A stretch of DNA of 59,603 nt from an uncultured Succinivibrio sp. (GCA_900767695.1 CAAGAC010000090.1:1-59603), one strand, 5' to 3'. Shown: positions 7,230 to 15,472, numbered from the stretch's first letter. Numbers and translations: made by a program. The notes: generated from the letters alone by a model not told the origin.

Positions 7230-9950
7230 ATGACAGGTAAAAAAGCATCCAGCTTTGCCAAGGTTCTCGGCAGCTGGGACATTCTGATGATCGCGTTCGG
7301 CGCGATGATCGGTTGGTCGTGGGTGGTTTCCACCGGCGACTGGATCGCGCGAGGCGGCGTCCTTGGAGCGGCGCTTGGCTTCGTGTTCGGCGGCATCATG
7401 GTGTTCTTCGTGGGCCTGACCTACGCCGAACTGACCGGAATGATGCCCCAGTGCGGCGGCGAGCACGTGTTCAGCTACCGCGCCCTTGGCCCCGTGGGGT
7501 CGTACATCTGCACCTGGGCCATCGTGCTCGGGTACGCCGGAGTCGCCTGCTTCGAGGCGCTGGCCCTGCCCACCATCTTCACCTACCTGTGGCCGGGATT
7601 CCTCCAGGGATACCTCTACACGGTCGCCGGGTTTGACATATACGCAAGCTGGATCGCCGCGGCAATCTTCTTCGCGATCGTCATCACCTACATCAACATC
7701 AGGGGCGTCAAGGCGGCGGCCAAGCTGCAGAACATCCTGACCGTGATCATCGGCACCGTGGGCATCCTGCTCGTGGTGGCCTCGGTGTTCAAGGGCGATG
7801 TCGCCAACCTCCAGCCCCAGACCTTCGTGGGCGACGGCTCGATGTCCGACATGATTAAGTCCATCCTGGCAGTCGGCCTCATCACCCCGTTCTTCTTCAT
7901 CGGCTTTGACGTCATCCCGCAGGCTGCCGAGGAGATCAACGTCCCGCTCAAGAGGATCGGCAAGATCCTGGTGCTCTCCATCGTGCTGGCGGTCGCCTTC
8001 TATGCGCTGGTCATCGTGGCCGTCGGCCTGATGATGGCCCCGGGCGACATCCTAGCCTCCGAGAACGGCTCGGGCCTCGTCACCGCGGACGCCATGGCTA
8101 GGGCTTTCTCCTCTAGCATCATGGCCAAGGTCTGCATCGTCGGCGGCATGTGCGGCGTGGTCACCTCCTGGAACTCCTTCCTCATGGGCGGCTCCCGCGC
8201 CATCTTCTCGATGGCCGAGTCCTACATGATCCCGAAGACCTTCTCGAAGCTGCACCCCGTCTACAAGACCCCGATCAACGCGCTGCTCCTCATCGGCGCC
8301 CTGACCATCGTCTCGATCTTCTTCGGCCGCAAGATGCTCGTCTGGGTTGTCGACGCCGGCAACTTCGGATGCTGCCTTGCCTACTGCATGGTTGCGATCT
8401 CGTTCCTCATCCTCCGCAAGAAGGAGCCCGGCGCCGAGCGTCCCTACAGGGTCCCCCACTTCAAGATTGTCGGCGCCCTCGCCGTCATCCTCTCGGCCTT
8501 CATGGTCGTCATGTACATCATCCCCGGCTCGGCTGCCGCCCTCGTGTGGCAGGAGTGGCTGATGGTCGGTGGCTGGATCGTGCTGGGCATCGTCTTCGCG
8601 GCCGCCTGCAAGCTCAAGTACCGCGAGCGCTTCGGCTCCCTGGTCGAGGTCATCTCCGACGCCGACGCCGCGGCCCTGCAGGCCTCCGACGACGAGCTCA
8701 ACGCCGCGGTCAGCAACGCAGTCGACTCGGCAATCCGCCAGGCCATGGACGAGAAGGCGGACAAGGCCAAGAGGCCCGCCATCTCCTTCAACTTCTTCCT
8801 GCCGGTCAACGTGGTGTTCGGCTGCGGGAAGGTCTCCCAGATCGGCACCATCTGCTCTCCTTACGGCCGCAAGGCCCTCATCGTGACCGGGCGCCACAGC
8901 GCCAGGGCCTCGGGGCTGCTTGACCGCGTGACAGAGTCTCTCAAGTCCGCGGGCATCGAGAGCGTGGTCTTCGACAAGGCCGAGCCCAACCCGCTGACCA
9001 CTACCGCCGAGGAGGGCGCGAAGTTCGCCCGCGACAACGGCTGCCAGATGGTGGTCGCCCTGGGCGGCGGTAGCATCATGGACGCTGCCAAGGGCATCGC
9101 CTTCATGGCGGTCAACGACGGCGACATCAACGACTACATCTTCGGCAGGAAGAGCAGCGACAAGGCCATGGCGCTCATCTGCGTCCCGACCACCTGCGGC
9201 ACCGGCTCGGAGGGCAACAAGTTCGCGGTCCTCACCAACCCGGAGACCGGCGACAAGAAGTCGCTGCGCTGCGACTCCATCGTCCCGAAGGCCTCCATCG
9301 TGGATCCGGAGCTGGTCATGAACCTCCCGCTCAAGACCCTGGCGGCGGTCGGCTTCGACGCCCTCTGCCACTGCATCGAGGCCTACACCGCGAGGAACGC
9401 CCAGCCGTTCACCGACGCGCTTGCGCTCTACGCCATCAGGCTCATCAACGACAGCCTGCCCTACCTCTACGCCCAGAAGGCTGGAGCGGAGGCTGCCGGA
9501 AGGCAGTATGACGGCAAGGCCGACACCTCCTACTGGGAGAAGCTCATGCTCGCCAGCACCATCGGCGGCATGGTCATCGGCATCGCCGGCGTCACCCTGG
9601 CCCACGCGCTCGAGCATCCTGCAAGCGGCCTGAGGAACATCACCCACGGCCAGGGCCTGGCGGCCCTCACCCCTGCGGTCATCGACGCCACCGCTGGCGC
9701 CGACAGAAACAAGTTCGGCAGGATCTCGAGGATCCTCGGGGGCTTCTCCGCCGACGACTGCGCGCTGCGCGTGAAGGTCCTGCTCAGGTCCATCGGGCTT
9801 GACGTGAAGCTCTCCGACCTCGGCGTCGAGGCCAAGGACATCCCCTGGATGGTCGAGAACTGCCAGAAGGTCTCCGCGGCCAACCTGAGGAACACCCCGG
9901 GCGAGGTAACCCCGGAGATGCTCAAGGACATCTACGCCAAGTGCATTTAA
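7230..9950 (+). CDS. Fusion protein: APC-family amino acid permease + iron-containing alcohol dehydrogenase
   Basis: A single 906-residue frame joins two complete proteins. Residues 1 to about 465 form a twelve-span APC-superfamily permease (first helix SWDILMIAFGAMIGW, later YAELTGMMPQCGGEHVFSYRALGP, NIRGVKAAAKLQN, GSRAIFSMAESYMIP). A charged, Ala-rich linker (about 465-512) follows. Residues 516-906 are a full-length group III iron-type alcohol dehydrogenase: NAD(P)-binding ALGGGSIMDAAKG (about 610-622), PTTCGTGSEG, and metal ligands D710, H714, H792 and H806, with the conserved H796 as in E. coli FucO. All catalytic positions are kept, so the enzyme half should be active and face the cytoplasm. 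Upstream aminotransferase genes suggest reduction of a semialdehyde made from the imported amino compound (inference). Start ATG 7230 has CAGGGAGA about 9 nt upstream. No frame break or composition change marks the junction. Confidence 0.9.
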   Translation: MTGKKASSFAKVLGSWDILMIAFGAMIGWSWVVSTGDWIARGGVLGAALGFVFGGIMVFFVGLTYAELTGMMPQCGGEHVFSYRALGPVGSYICTWAIVLGYAGVACFEALALPTIFTYLWPGFLQGYLYTVAGFDIYASWIAAAIFFAIVITYINIRGVKAAAKLQNILTVIIGTVGILLVVASVFKGDVANLQPQTFVGDGSMSDMIKSILAVGLITPFFFIGFDVIPQAAEEINVPLKRIGKILVLSIVLAVAFYALVIVAVGLMMAPGDILASENGSGLVTADAMARAFSSSIMAKVCIVGGMCGVVTSWNSFLMGGSRAIFSMAESYMIPKTFSKLHPVYKTPINALLLIGALTIVSIFFGRKMLVWVVDAGNFGCCLAYCMVAISFLILRKKEPGAERPYRVPHFKIVGALAVILSAFMVVMYIIPGSAAALVWQEWLMVGGWIVLGIVFAAACKLKYRERFGSLVEVISDADAAALQASDDELNAAVSNAVDSAIRQAMDEKADKAKRPAISFNFFLPVNVVFGCGKVSQIGTICSPYGRKALIVTGRHSARASGLLDRVTESLKSAGIESVVFDKAEPNPLTTTAEEGAKFARDNGCQMVVALGGGSIMDAAKGIAFMAVNDGDINDYIFGRKSSDKAMALICVPTTCGTGSEGNKFAVLTNPETGDKKSLRCDSIVPKASIVDPELVMNLPLKTLAAVGFDALCHCIEAYTARNAQPFTDALALYAIRLINDSLPYLYAQKAGAEAAGRQYDGKADTSYWEKLMLASTIGGMVIGIAGVTLAHALEHPASGLRNITHGQGLAALTPAVIDATAGADRNKFGRISRILGGFSADDCALRVKVLLRSIGLDVKLSDLGVEAKDIPWMVENCQKVSAANLRNTPGEVTPEMLKDIYAKCI

Positions 9951-9972
9951 CGGAATTGCCTGTTGAATAACC

Positions 9973-10002
9973 AAGGCGGCGCCATATGGCGCCGCCTTTT
10001 TT
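9973..10002 (+). terminator. Rho-independent terminator
   Basis: Stem AAGGCGGCGCC / GGCGCCGCCTT around ATAT, followed by a run of T's. It closes the aminotransferase-kinase-fusion operon 23 bp after the last stop codon. Confidence 0.9.
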
Positions 10003-10111
10003 GCGCGCTTTGCAGGCAAGGCCGCATTGCAGGAATGGACGCTGCACTATCATTCAACCGGCGCGAACGTTTGCCCAGTCCTAGGCTTAGGCCGCGCCTT
10101 TTGGAGGCGCA

Positions 10112-11035
10112 ATGCTGATCTTCGGCCAGATGGCCATCTTCTTCTTCCTGATGCTCCTGGGCCTCGTGGCCAGGGCCTGCGGCTTCATCACCGAGCAGAA
10201 TCGCAGGCAGCTCGTGTCCATAGTGGTCTTCATCGCCACCCCGGCGATGATCCTCTCGTGCGACGTCAGGACCTTCATCCAGCACGACTACTCCTACATC
10301 GCCTGGGGCGCTTTCGTGCTGGTGCTCGTGCAGCTCGCTCAAGCCGTGACGGGAATAGTCTTCCCGCCGCTTCTGCGCGTGCCCAGGGGCGGCAGGAGGG
10401 CGGTGTGGAACCTGCTCTTCCTTTGCACTAACACCGCGCTTCTGGGGATCCCGATGGCGTCGGCGCTCTTTGGCGACGAGGCCATGGTCTACATGTCGCT
10501 CTTTGCCGTGATCAACACCCTGCTGCTCTACTCCTACGGCATCGCCATCCTGGGCGGCAGCGGAGGAGGATCCTCGCTCAAGGCCGTCTTGAAGAACCCG
10601 AACCTTGCCTGCTGCCTCATCCTCATCGTGCTGATCATCATCAGGAAGCCCATTCCAGAGTGGGCGAGGCACGGCCTCTCGGCTGCGGGGCAGGCGGCCC
10701 CGCCGCTTGCGATGATGGCCCTGGGGGCCACGCTTGGCGACGTCAGGCCCTCGGAGATCCTGAAGGACGCGAGGCTCCTTGCCTTCCTCGTCCTCAAGAT
10801 GCTCTTGATCCCCATCGGCCTCATGTACCTGATGAAGCCGCTCTTCACGCAGAGCGCGCTCGAGGGCGTGGCGCTCATCGTGCTCGCCGCCCCCTGCGGG
10901 GTGATGGTCGCGATGCTCTCGGTGCTCTACCGCCCTGAAGGCGCGGCCGAGGCCTCGAAGGTGATCTCGGCGACCACGGCGGTCGCGGTGTTCACGATCC
11001 CGCTGGTGGCTCTGGCCTGCGGGATAACAGTCTGA
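10112..11035 (+). CDS. AEC family (auxin efflux carrier-type) transporter
   Basis: A 307-residue inner-membrane protein with about ten hydrophobic segments in two five-helix repeats. The first repeat opens with MAIFFFLMLLGLVARACGFIT and contains FIATPAMILSC; the cross-over motif NLLFLCTNTALLGIPMASALFG is the AEC helix-breaking region, and the second repeat holds PPLAMMALGATLGDV and LIVLAAPCGVMVAML. Bacterial AEC carriers move organic acids such as malate or malonate; the substrate here is unknown. It stands alone between a strong terminator and a convergent galM. TTGGAGG 6 nt upstream supports the ATG. Confidence 0.88.
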   Translation: MLIFGQMAIFFFLMLLGLVARACGFITEQNRRQLVSIVVFIATPAMILSCDVRTFIQHDYSYIAWGAFVLVLVQLAQAVTGIVFPPLLRVPRGGRRAVWNLLFLCTNTALLGIPMASALFGDEAMVYMSLFAVINTLLLYSYGIAILGGSGGGSSLKAVLKNPNLACCLILIVLIIIRKPIPEWARHGLSAAGQAAPPLAMMALGATLGDVRPSEILKDARLLAFLVLKMLLIPIGLMYLMKPLFTQSALEGVALIVLAAPCGVMVAMLSVLYRPEGAAEASKVISATTAVAVFTIPLVALACGITV

Positions 11036-11049
11036 GGAAGAGCGGAAAG

Positions 11050-11080
11050 CATGAAGGCGGGCCGTCGGCCCGCCTTCATG
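11050..11080. terminator. Bidirectional terminator between the AEC gene and galM
   Basis: Perfect 14-bp stem CATGAAGGCGGGCC / GGCCCGCCTTCATG with a 3-nt loop between two convergent genes. It could serve both directions. Confidence 0.75.
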
Positions 11081-11093
11081 GTGTCAGGACATC

Positions 11094-12119
11094 TCAGATG
11101 AACTTGTAGACGATGGTTCTGGCAAGGGGCCTGCCCGGCTCGACCATCGGGTTCCTTGCGGCAAACTGCGGCAGGTGCGGGCAGTCGGGGTAGAACTCGG
11201 GCTCGAAGCACAGCGCGGTCTGGTTCTCGTAGCACCTGCCGTCGTCGCGCGCCTCGATATTTGGTTTGGGCATTCCGACGAAGTTGCCGCTGTAGAACTG
11301 GAAGGCGGGGTAGTCCGAGGAGATCTCCATCGAGAGCCTGCCGTCGCCGGAGGTGACCCTGGCGAAGGGCCTTGCGAGGCTGCCCTTGATGAGGAACGGG
11401 TGGTCGTAGCCGCCGGCAGCCTTCATCTGATCGTCCTTCATGAAGTCGCGCCCCACGGTCTTGGGGGAGGTGAAGTCGAAGGCGGTGCCCTTCACGGGCC
11501 TCACCTCGCCGGTGGGGATCGATCCCTCGTCGATGGGGAGGAAGGCATCGGAGTCCATCTGCACGGTGTGGTCGAGGGCCGAGGAGTGGCGGCCGTTCAG
11601 GTTGAAGTAGGAGTGGTTGGTGATGCATGACCAGCATTTCTTGTCGCACTCGCCGAAGTAGCGGACCGTGAGCGCGTTGTCGTCGCCAAGCTCGTATGTG
11701 ACGGTTAGCGTGTAGTTGCCGGGGAAGCCCATGTCGCCGTCGGGGGAGGTGAGCTCCAGCACGAGCGACGAAGGGGACTCCTTCACGATGGCAAAGCGCT
11801 TCTTGTCAAAGCCGAGCCTGCCGCCGTGGAGGGTGTGCCTGTCGCCTGAGTCGAGGACGTACTTCCTGCCGTCGATCTCGAAGGTGTTGTTGGCGATGCG
11901 GTTTGCAAAGCGGCCTATCGTCGCGTTGAAGAAGCAGGACTGGGAAGACCACTTGGCGGGATCCCTGACCCCCAGCAGCACCTCGCGCGCCGCCTCGCCC
12001 TTGACCGGGACCTTGATGGAGATGAGGGTCGCGCCCCAGTCCATCACGGTGACGGACATGCCGTTCTTGTTGGAAATGGTCTTGAGGATCGGATCCTCTG
12101 AATAGTGCTGGCTCTGCAT
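11094..12119 (-). CDS. galM: Aldose 1-epimerase (galactose mutarotase)
   Basis: A 341-residue mutarotase that interconverts alpha and beta anomers of galactose/glucose. Family landmarks: NATIGRFANRIANNTFEIDG (about 64-83), RHTLHGGRLGFDKKRF (His of the substrate site), NHSYFNLNGRH (catalytic His region), YDHPFLIKG, and the catalytic Glu near the C-terminus in ALCFEPEFYPDCPHLPQF. Length is normal. GGAGGG lies 6 nt upstream of the ATG. Other gal genes are absent here; a LacI-type operator sits 15 bp upstream, so the gene is probably sugar-repressed. Confidence 0.95.
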   Translation of the reverse strand: MQSQHYSEDPILKTISNKNGMSVTVMDWGATLISIKVPVKGEAAREVLLGVRDPAKWSSQSCFFNATIGRFANRIANNTFEIDGRKYVLDSGDRHTLHGGRLGFDKKRFAIVKESPSSLVLELTSPDGDMGFPGNYTLTVTYELGDDNALTVRYFGECDKKCWSCITNHSYFNLNGRHSSALDHTVQMDSDAFLPIDEGSIPTGEVRPVKGTAFDFTSPKTVGRDFMKDDQMKAAGGYDHPFLIKGSLARPFARVTSGDGRLSMEISSDYPAFQFYSGNFVGMPKPNIEARDDGRCYENQTALCFEPEFYPDCPHLPQFAARNPMVEPGRPLARTIVYKFI

Positions 12120-12133
12120 GATCGCCCTCCAAA

Positions 12134-12145
12134 GTAAACGTTTAC
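12134..12145. promoter_or_regulatory. LacI-family operator upstream of galM
   Basis: Perfect palindrome GTAAACGTTTAC, of the LacI/GalR type with a central CG, placed 15 bp upstream of the galM start. The same AAACGTTT core occurs twice upstream of the transketolase operon at 32589 and 32690. A LacI-family repressor gene is present at 39120-40166. Confidence 0.7.
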
Positions 12146-12193
12146 ATGATTATAGCTCGGTAGCCAGGGCGCACCGCAGGCGCTTGCGAAACT

Positions 12194-13675
12194 TTGAAGA
12201 GCGGCAGCACCAAGCAGGTTCTTACAGGCCCCGCACTTGAAAGATTCCTGCTAAGACGGCGCGGTGCATCATGGCACAACATGCCTTTCCCTTCTTTCAC
12301 TTTAGATGATGTCGATGACGACGAGGTTCAAAAGTTCTGCAGACTCGCTGCGGGAAAAGGGCGTATAGCCCCTGAATTGCTTAAAGAACCAAAGAACGTC
12401 CTGCTGGAGAAACTTCACCTGACACGCAGCGGATACCTCACCAATGCCGCAATGCTCCTCTTTTCCAAAGATCCTCAGGAGTGGCAGCAAGGGGCTTTCA
12501 TCAAAATCGGCTACTTCGAGTCTGATTCAAATGTGGTTTATCAGGACGAAGTTCATGGGTCATTGCTCGAGCAAGTGGACAGAGCCTTGGATCTGATTTA
12601 TTTCAAATATCTGAAAGCAAAGATTCTTTATCAAGGAATTCAAAGAATTGAGCGGTTTTTTGTCCCGCGCGATGCGTTGCGCGAGGCGCTGTTCAATGCG
12701 GTTTGCCACAAGCATTACGAATCATGCAACCCCATCCACGTCAGTGTGTATGAGGATCGACTCTATGTAGCAAATGAAGGCAGCCTCCCTGAAGGATGGA
12801 CTGTGCAAAAGCTTATGAGCAAGCATGACTCAAAGCCTTACAACCCATATGTGGCTAATGTGCTGTATTACGCAGGGTTTATCGAGAGCTGGGGCAGGGG
12901 GATAGAAAAGATTCGCGAAGCGTGCCGGATAGATGGTGTCTTCGAGCCTGAATATACCATCGACCCTGGCGATGTCATGGTTGAGTTTACTGCGCCTGAG
13001 GATCGAATCGTCAGAATGGATCCAAGCAGGACAGAACCGTCTAATGGCGATGCGGCAGATGACCGATCATGGAAGGTCACAGACTGGCAAAATGGGAAGG
13101 TTGCATATGAGAAAAATGGGAAGTTTGTAGATGGCGGATTTTCTAGTGGCGTGAATCTTCACTATATTGATTTAACATATGGAAATATAAAAGAAAACTA
13201 CAAGAACTGGGTTGATTTTAAGGGCGATTCGAAGACTGCGCAAGACGGAGTTTTAAATGTCACATGTAACCATACTGACAAGGTTACATGTAACCCTAAA
13301 AATGAGGTTACATGTAACCCTATGAAAGAGGTTGCAGATGCCCATTCAAGCAAGGTTACAGATGATAGTGAGTCAGGTCAGAAGCGTCACTCTCGTGGAG
13401 TAGGTGGCGGGCTAGAACAGAGTAGCGATCAGATTGCTGCAAGCGTCAAGGCTCCATCCAAGAAATCTAGCAATAGGGTTGATGATGATGAGGTGCTCGC
13501 AGTTCTTGAAAAAAATCCGACCTGTAAAATAAAGGATCTGGCAGAAATAATTGGCGTATCCAGAAAGACGCTGTACTTACACCTTAATGCATTGATTAAG
13601 CAAAAAAGAATCAGAAGATATGGCTCCACGCAAAATGGGCTATGGAAACTCCTGACCAAGGATGCCAAAGCATAG
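12194..13675 (+). CDS. N-terminally truncated AlbA_2/RecG-like ATPase-HTH protein
   Basis: A 493-codon frame opening with TTG. Its first residues (SGSTKQVLTGPALERFLLRRRG) match the end of the N-terminal AlbA_2 (Schlafen-like) domain of this family, so about 100 residues of that domain are missing; the galM control region lies where they should be. The HATPase/RecG-like central part is intact (LREALFNAVCHKHYESCNPIHVSVYEDRLYV and SWGRGIEKIREACR). An 8-residue repeat VTCNxxxx follows (about 356-390), and the C-terminus is a winged helix (LAEIIGVSRKTLYLHLNALI). Such proteins are DNA-binding regulators or defence-associated ATPases of poorly known role. Base composition is visibly AT-richer than neighbouring genes, a sign of transfer. 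Either a remnant or a start from an uncommon TTG; no clear Shine-Dalgarno sequence. Confidence 0.7.
   Translation: MKSGSTKQVLTGPALERFLLRRRGASWHNMPFPSFTLDDVDDDEVQKFCRLAAGKGRIAPELLKEPKNVLLEKLHLTRSGYLTNAAMLLFSKDPQEWQQGAFIKIGYFESDSNVVYQDEVHGSLLEQVDRALDLIYFKYLKAKILYQGIQRIERFFVPRDALREALFNAVCHKHYESCNPIHVSVYEDRLYVANEGSLPEGWTVQKLMSKHDSKPYNPYVANVLYYAGFIESWGRGIEKIREACRIDGVFEPEYTIDPGDVMVEFTAPEDRIVRMDPSRTEPSNGDAADDRSWKVTDWQNGKVAYEKNGKFVDGGFSSGVNLHYIDLTYGNIKENYKNWVDFKGDSKTAQDGVLNVTCNHTDKVTCNPKNEVTCNPMKEVADAHSSKVTDDSESGQKRHSRGVGGGLEQSSDQIAASVKAPSKKSSNRVDDDEVLAVLEKNPTCKIKDLAEIIGVSRKTLYLHLNALIKQKRIRRYGSTQNGLWKLLTKDAKA
13258..13319. repeat. Three 24-nt tandem units carrying palindrome GGTTACATGTAACC
   Basis: TGTCACATGTAACC at 13258-13271, then GGTTACATGTAACC at 13282-13295 and 13306-13319. 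The period is exactly 24 nt, so the repeats encode 8-residue units beginning VTCN. The last two are perfect 14-bp palindromes. They lie inside the gene for a winged-helix protein and could be its own binding sites or simply a coding repeat. Confidence 0.85.
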
Positions 13676-13689
13676 AGCAGGGGCAGCCG

Positions 13690-13722
13690 AAGGTGGTGGC
13701 TAAAGGCTTAGCCTCCCACCTT
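13690..13722. terminator. Bidirectional hairpin between convergent genes
   Basis: Stem AAGGTGG...CCACCTT outside GGCTAA-AGGC-TTAGCC, with small bulges. It lies between the AlbA_2-type gene and azlD, which converge. Confidence 0.6.
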
Positions 13723-13742
13723 GCGGCAGGGTAGTGGGCAGG

Positions 13743-14081
13743 TCAGGCGAACACCGTCTGCACCAGCACCATGTAGAGCGCGGTGCCGCCTGCCATCGAG
13801 ATCAGCATGTGCCTCTTCCAGAACTGCAGCGCCAATGTGAACGCCAGCGCGATCGCCTCGGGGATCCCGTGGGGGAAGGAGAGCAGATCGACGTTCCTCA
13901 GGCAGTAGACCACCAGCATCGCAAAGATCCCGCAGGGCAGGGTCAGCCCCAGGTACTGGATGTAGCGCGGGGTAGGCTTCCTGGGCGAGAACACGAGGAA
14001 GGCCAGGAACCTCGTGATCAGGGTGGCTATCGAGCACAGCGCGATGGTGATCATCTGCTGGGCCAGAGTCATGTCAGCCAT
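13743..14081 (-). CDS. azlD: Branched-chain amino acid exporter small subunit AzlD
   Basis: A 112-residue membrane protein with about four spans, of the AzlD/YgaH family. AzlCD (YgaZH in E. coli) exports valine and other branched-chain amino acids. Typical features are the N-terminal helix, RFLAFLVFSPRKPTPRYIQYLGLTLPCGIFAMLVVYCLRNV, and the C-terminal hydrophobic GGTALYMVLVQTVF. ATG 14081 was chosen over 14096 because GGAGG lies 8 nt upstream; it overlaps the end of azlC by 8 nt, indicating translational coupling. Placement directly after leuABCD fits control of the leucine/valine pool. Confidence 0.88.
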   Translation of the reverse strand: MADMTLAQQMITIALCSIATLITRFLAFLVFSPRKPTPRYIQYLGLTLPCGIFAMLVVYCLRNVDLLSFPHGIPEAIALAFTLALQFWKRHMLISMAGGTALYMVLVQTVFA

Positions 14082-14777
14082 GGTCAGCCTCCGCAATCTG
14101 CCTTGAAATGGACTTTCTGAACACCGTGAGCGCCGCGACCATCATCACGAGCGCGGGCACCATGAAGGAGTCCTTGCCAAAGAGCAGCAGCGCGAACAGC
14201 GAGCAGACGATCCCGATGTAGCCGTGGGTGTGGATCTTCTCCTTGCGCCACTGCTCGGTGAAGATCACCGCGAACATCGTGGTCATGACAAAGCCAAGGC
14301 CGTTGGTGTTGAAGCCGATGAAGTCGCCGGCAAGCGATCCGGCGATGACGCCGGTGACCCAGTAGCTCTGGTTTAAGAGCGTCACGAAGAAGTAGTACCA
14401 GCCGCGGTCGGCGCCTTCCGGGATCTTGCTTGAGCAGTTGATGGCGAAGGTCTCGTCGCACATGGCGTAGATGAGGTAGATCTTCTTCCAGCCAAGGCCC
14501 TTGTACTTCTCGAGCATCGCGATGCCGTAGAAGATGTGGCGCCCTGGATGAGGAAGGAGACTATGAAGGTCTGCAGCGGGGCGAAGGGCGAGCAGAGCAT
14601 GGAGATCGCGACGAACTCGAGCGATCCGCCGAAGATCGCGACCGCCATGGCCACCGGGTACCAGAACGGGAAGCCGTGGGCCGTGGCGAACACGCCGTAG
14701 GCAAGCCCCAGGAACCAGAATCCTGCGAATATGGGAAGCGTGGGCGGCACCGCCGCCTTGAATGAGTTGAGGATCAT
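14074..14777 (-). pseudogene. azlC: azlC, branched-chain amino acid exporter large subunit, with a single-base frameshift
   Basis: AzlC is the large permease of the AzlCD exporter, about 230 residues and six spans. Here the N-terminal part (MILNSFKAAVPPTLPIFAGF... to LQTFIVSFLIQG) is in one frame and the rest (MLEKYKGLGWKKIYLIYAMCDETFAI... to the stop at 14074) is in another. The break is at about 14538-14545, where the minus strand reads CAGGGCGCCACATC; adding one base after CAGGGC restores the expected family sequence (H-I-F-Y-G-I-A-M-L-E). Nothing else is missing. Either a true one-base deletion that inactivates the gene, a sequencing or assembly error, or, least likely, programmed frameshifting. 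There is no clear Shine-Dalgarno sequence, and a terminator lies between leuD and this gene. Confidence 0.8.
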
Positions 14778-14782
14778 CTTTG

Positions 14783-14816
14783 AAAAAAGTTAAGGCCGCC
14801 TCGTCGGTGCGGCCTT
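14783..14816 (-). terminator. Rho-independent terminator after leuD
   Basis: On the minus strand AAGGCCGC-N9-GCGGCCTT is followed by AACTTTTTT. It ends the leu operon 20 bp after the leuD stop and just before azlC. Confidence 0.75.
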
Positions 14817-14835
14817 GAGGTTTTAGCCCCTCTGC

Positions 14836-15462
14836 TCAGGCCTTGAGGCCTGACCTGTCGGGGAAGATCCACTTGGGCAGCTTCTTCTCGTAGGAGGCTA
14901 TCTCGCTCTCATGCTCGAGCGTGAGGGAGATGGCGTCCAGGCCTTCAAGCAGGCAGTGGCGCCTGAAGGGGTCAAGGGTGAAGCCGTACTTGAGATCGCC
15001 GCACTGGACAGTCATGTCCACGAGCGAGATGCGGATTTTCGTGCCGGAATGGGCGGTGAGCACCTTGAAGATGCTGTCGACCTGATCCTCGCCAAGGCGC
15101 AGCGGCAGCAGGCCGTTGCCCAGGGCGTTGTTGTTGAAGATCGAGGCGAAGCTCGGGGCGATGACGGCGCGGAAGCCGTAGTCCATCAGGGCCCAGGGCG
15201 CGTGCTCGCGCGAGGAGCCGTTGCCGAAGTTGTCGCGGGCGACCAGGATGGTCGCGCCCTTGTACTCGGGGTAGTTGAGCGGGAACTTCGGGTTCGGCTT
15301 CGTCTCGGCGTCGTCGAGGTAGCGCCAGTCGTGGAACAGGTGCTTGCCGAAGCCCTTGCGGCTCACCGCCAGCAGGAACTGCTTGGGGATGATCTGGTCG
15401 GTGTCGATGTTCGCCGAGTCGACGGGAACGGCGATGCCTTCGTGCACAGTGAACTTTTCCAT
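14836..15462 (-). CDS. leuD: 3-isopropylmalate dehydratase small subunit
   Basis: A 208-residue LeuD. With LeuC it isomerises 2-isopropylmalate to 3-isopropylmalate in leucine synthesis. Landmarks: VPVDSANIDTDQIIPKQFL (about 12-30), the substrate-specificity loop ARDNFGNGSSREHAPWAL (about 75-92) and GFRAVIAPSFASIFNNNALGNGLLP. Length is normal. Last gene of leuABCD, 10 bp downstream of leuC, with a GGAGG Shine-Dalgarno sequence in the gap. Confidence 0.96.
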   Translation of the reverse strand: MEKFTVHEGIAVPVDSANIDTDQIIPKQFLLAVSRKGFGKHLFHDWRYLDDAETKPNPKFPLNYPEYKGATILVARDNFGNGSSREHAPWALMDYGFRAVIAPSFASIFNNNALGNGLLPLRLGEDQVDSIFKVLTAHSGTKIRISLVDMTVQCGDLKYGFTLDPFRRHCLLEGLDAISLTLEHESEIASYEKKLPKWIFPDRSGLKA

Positions 15463-15472
15463 GATCTCCTCC

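Noticed and set aside
8052..10019. 655-codon antisense frame across the permease-dehydrogenase gene
   Set aside because: Typical antisense shadow (Asp/Val/His/Arg-rich) with no ribosome site or family match; the plus-strand gene has full catalytic motifs.
13258..13319. CRISPR-like spaced repeats
   Set aside because: Only three units with a 24-nt period and no spacers of independent sequence; they are in frame within a protein gene.
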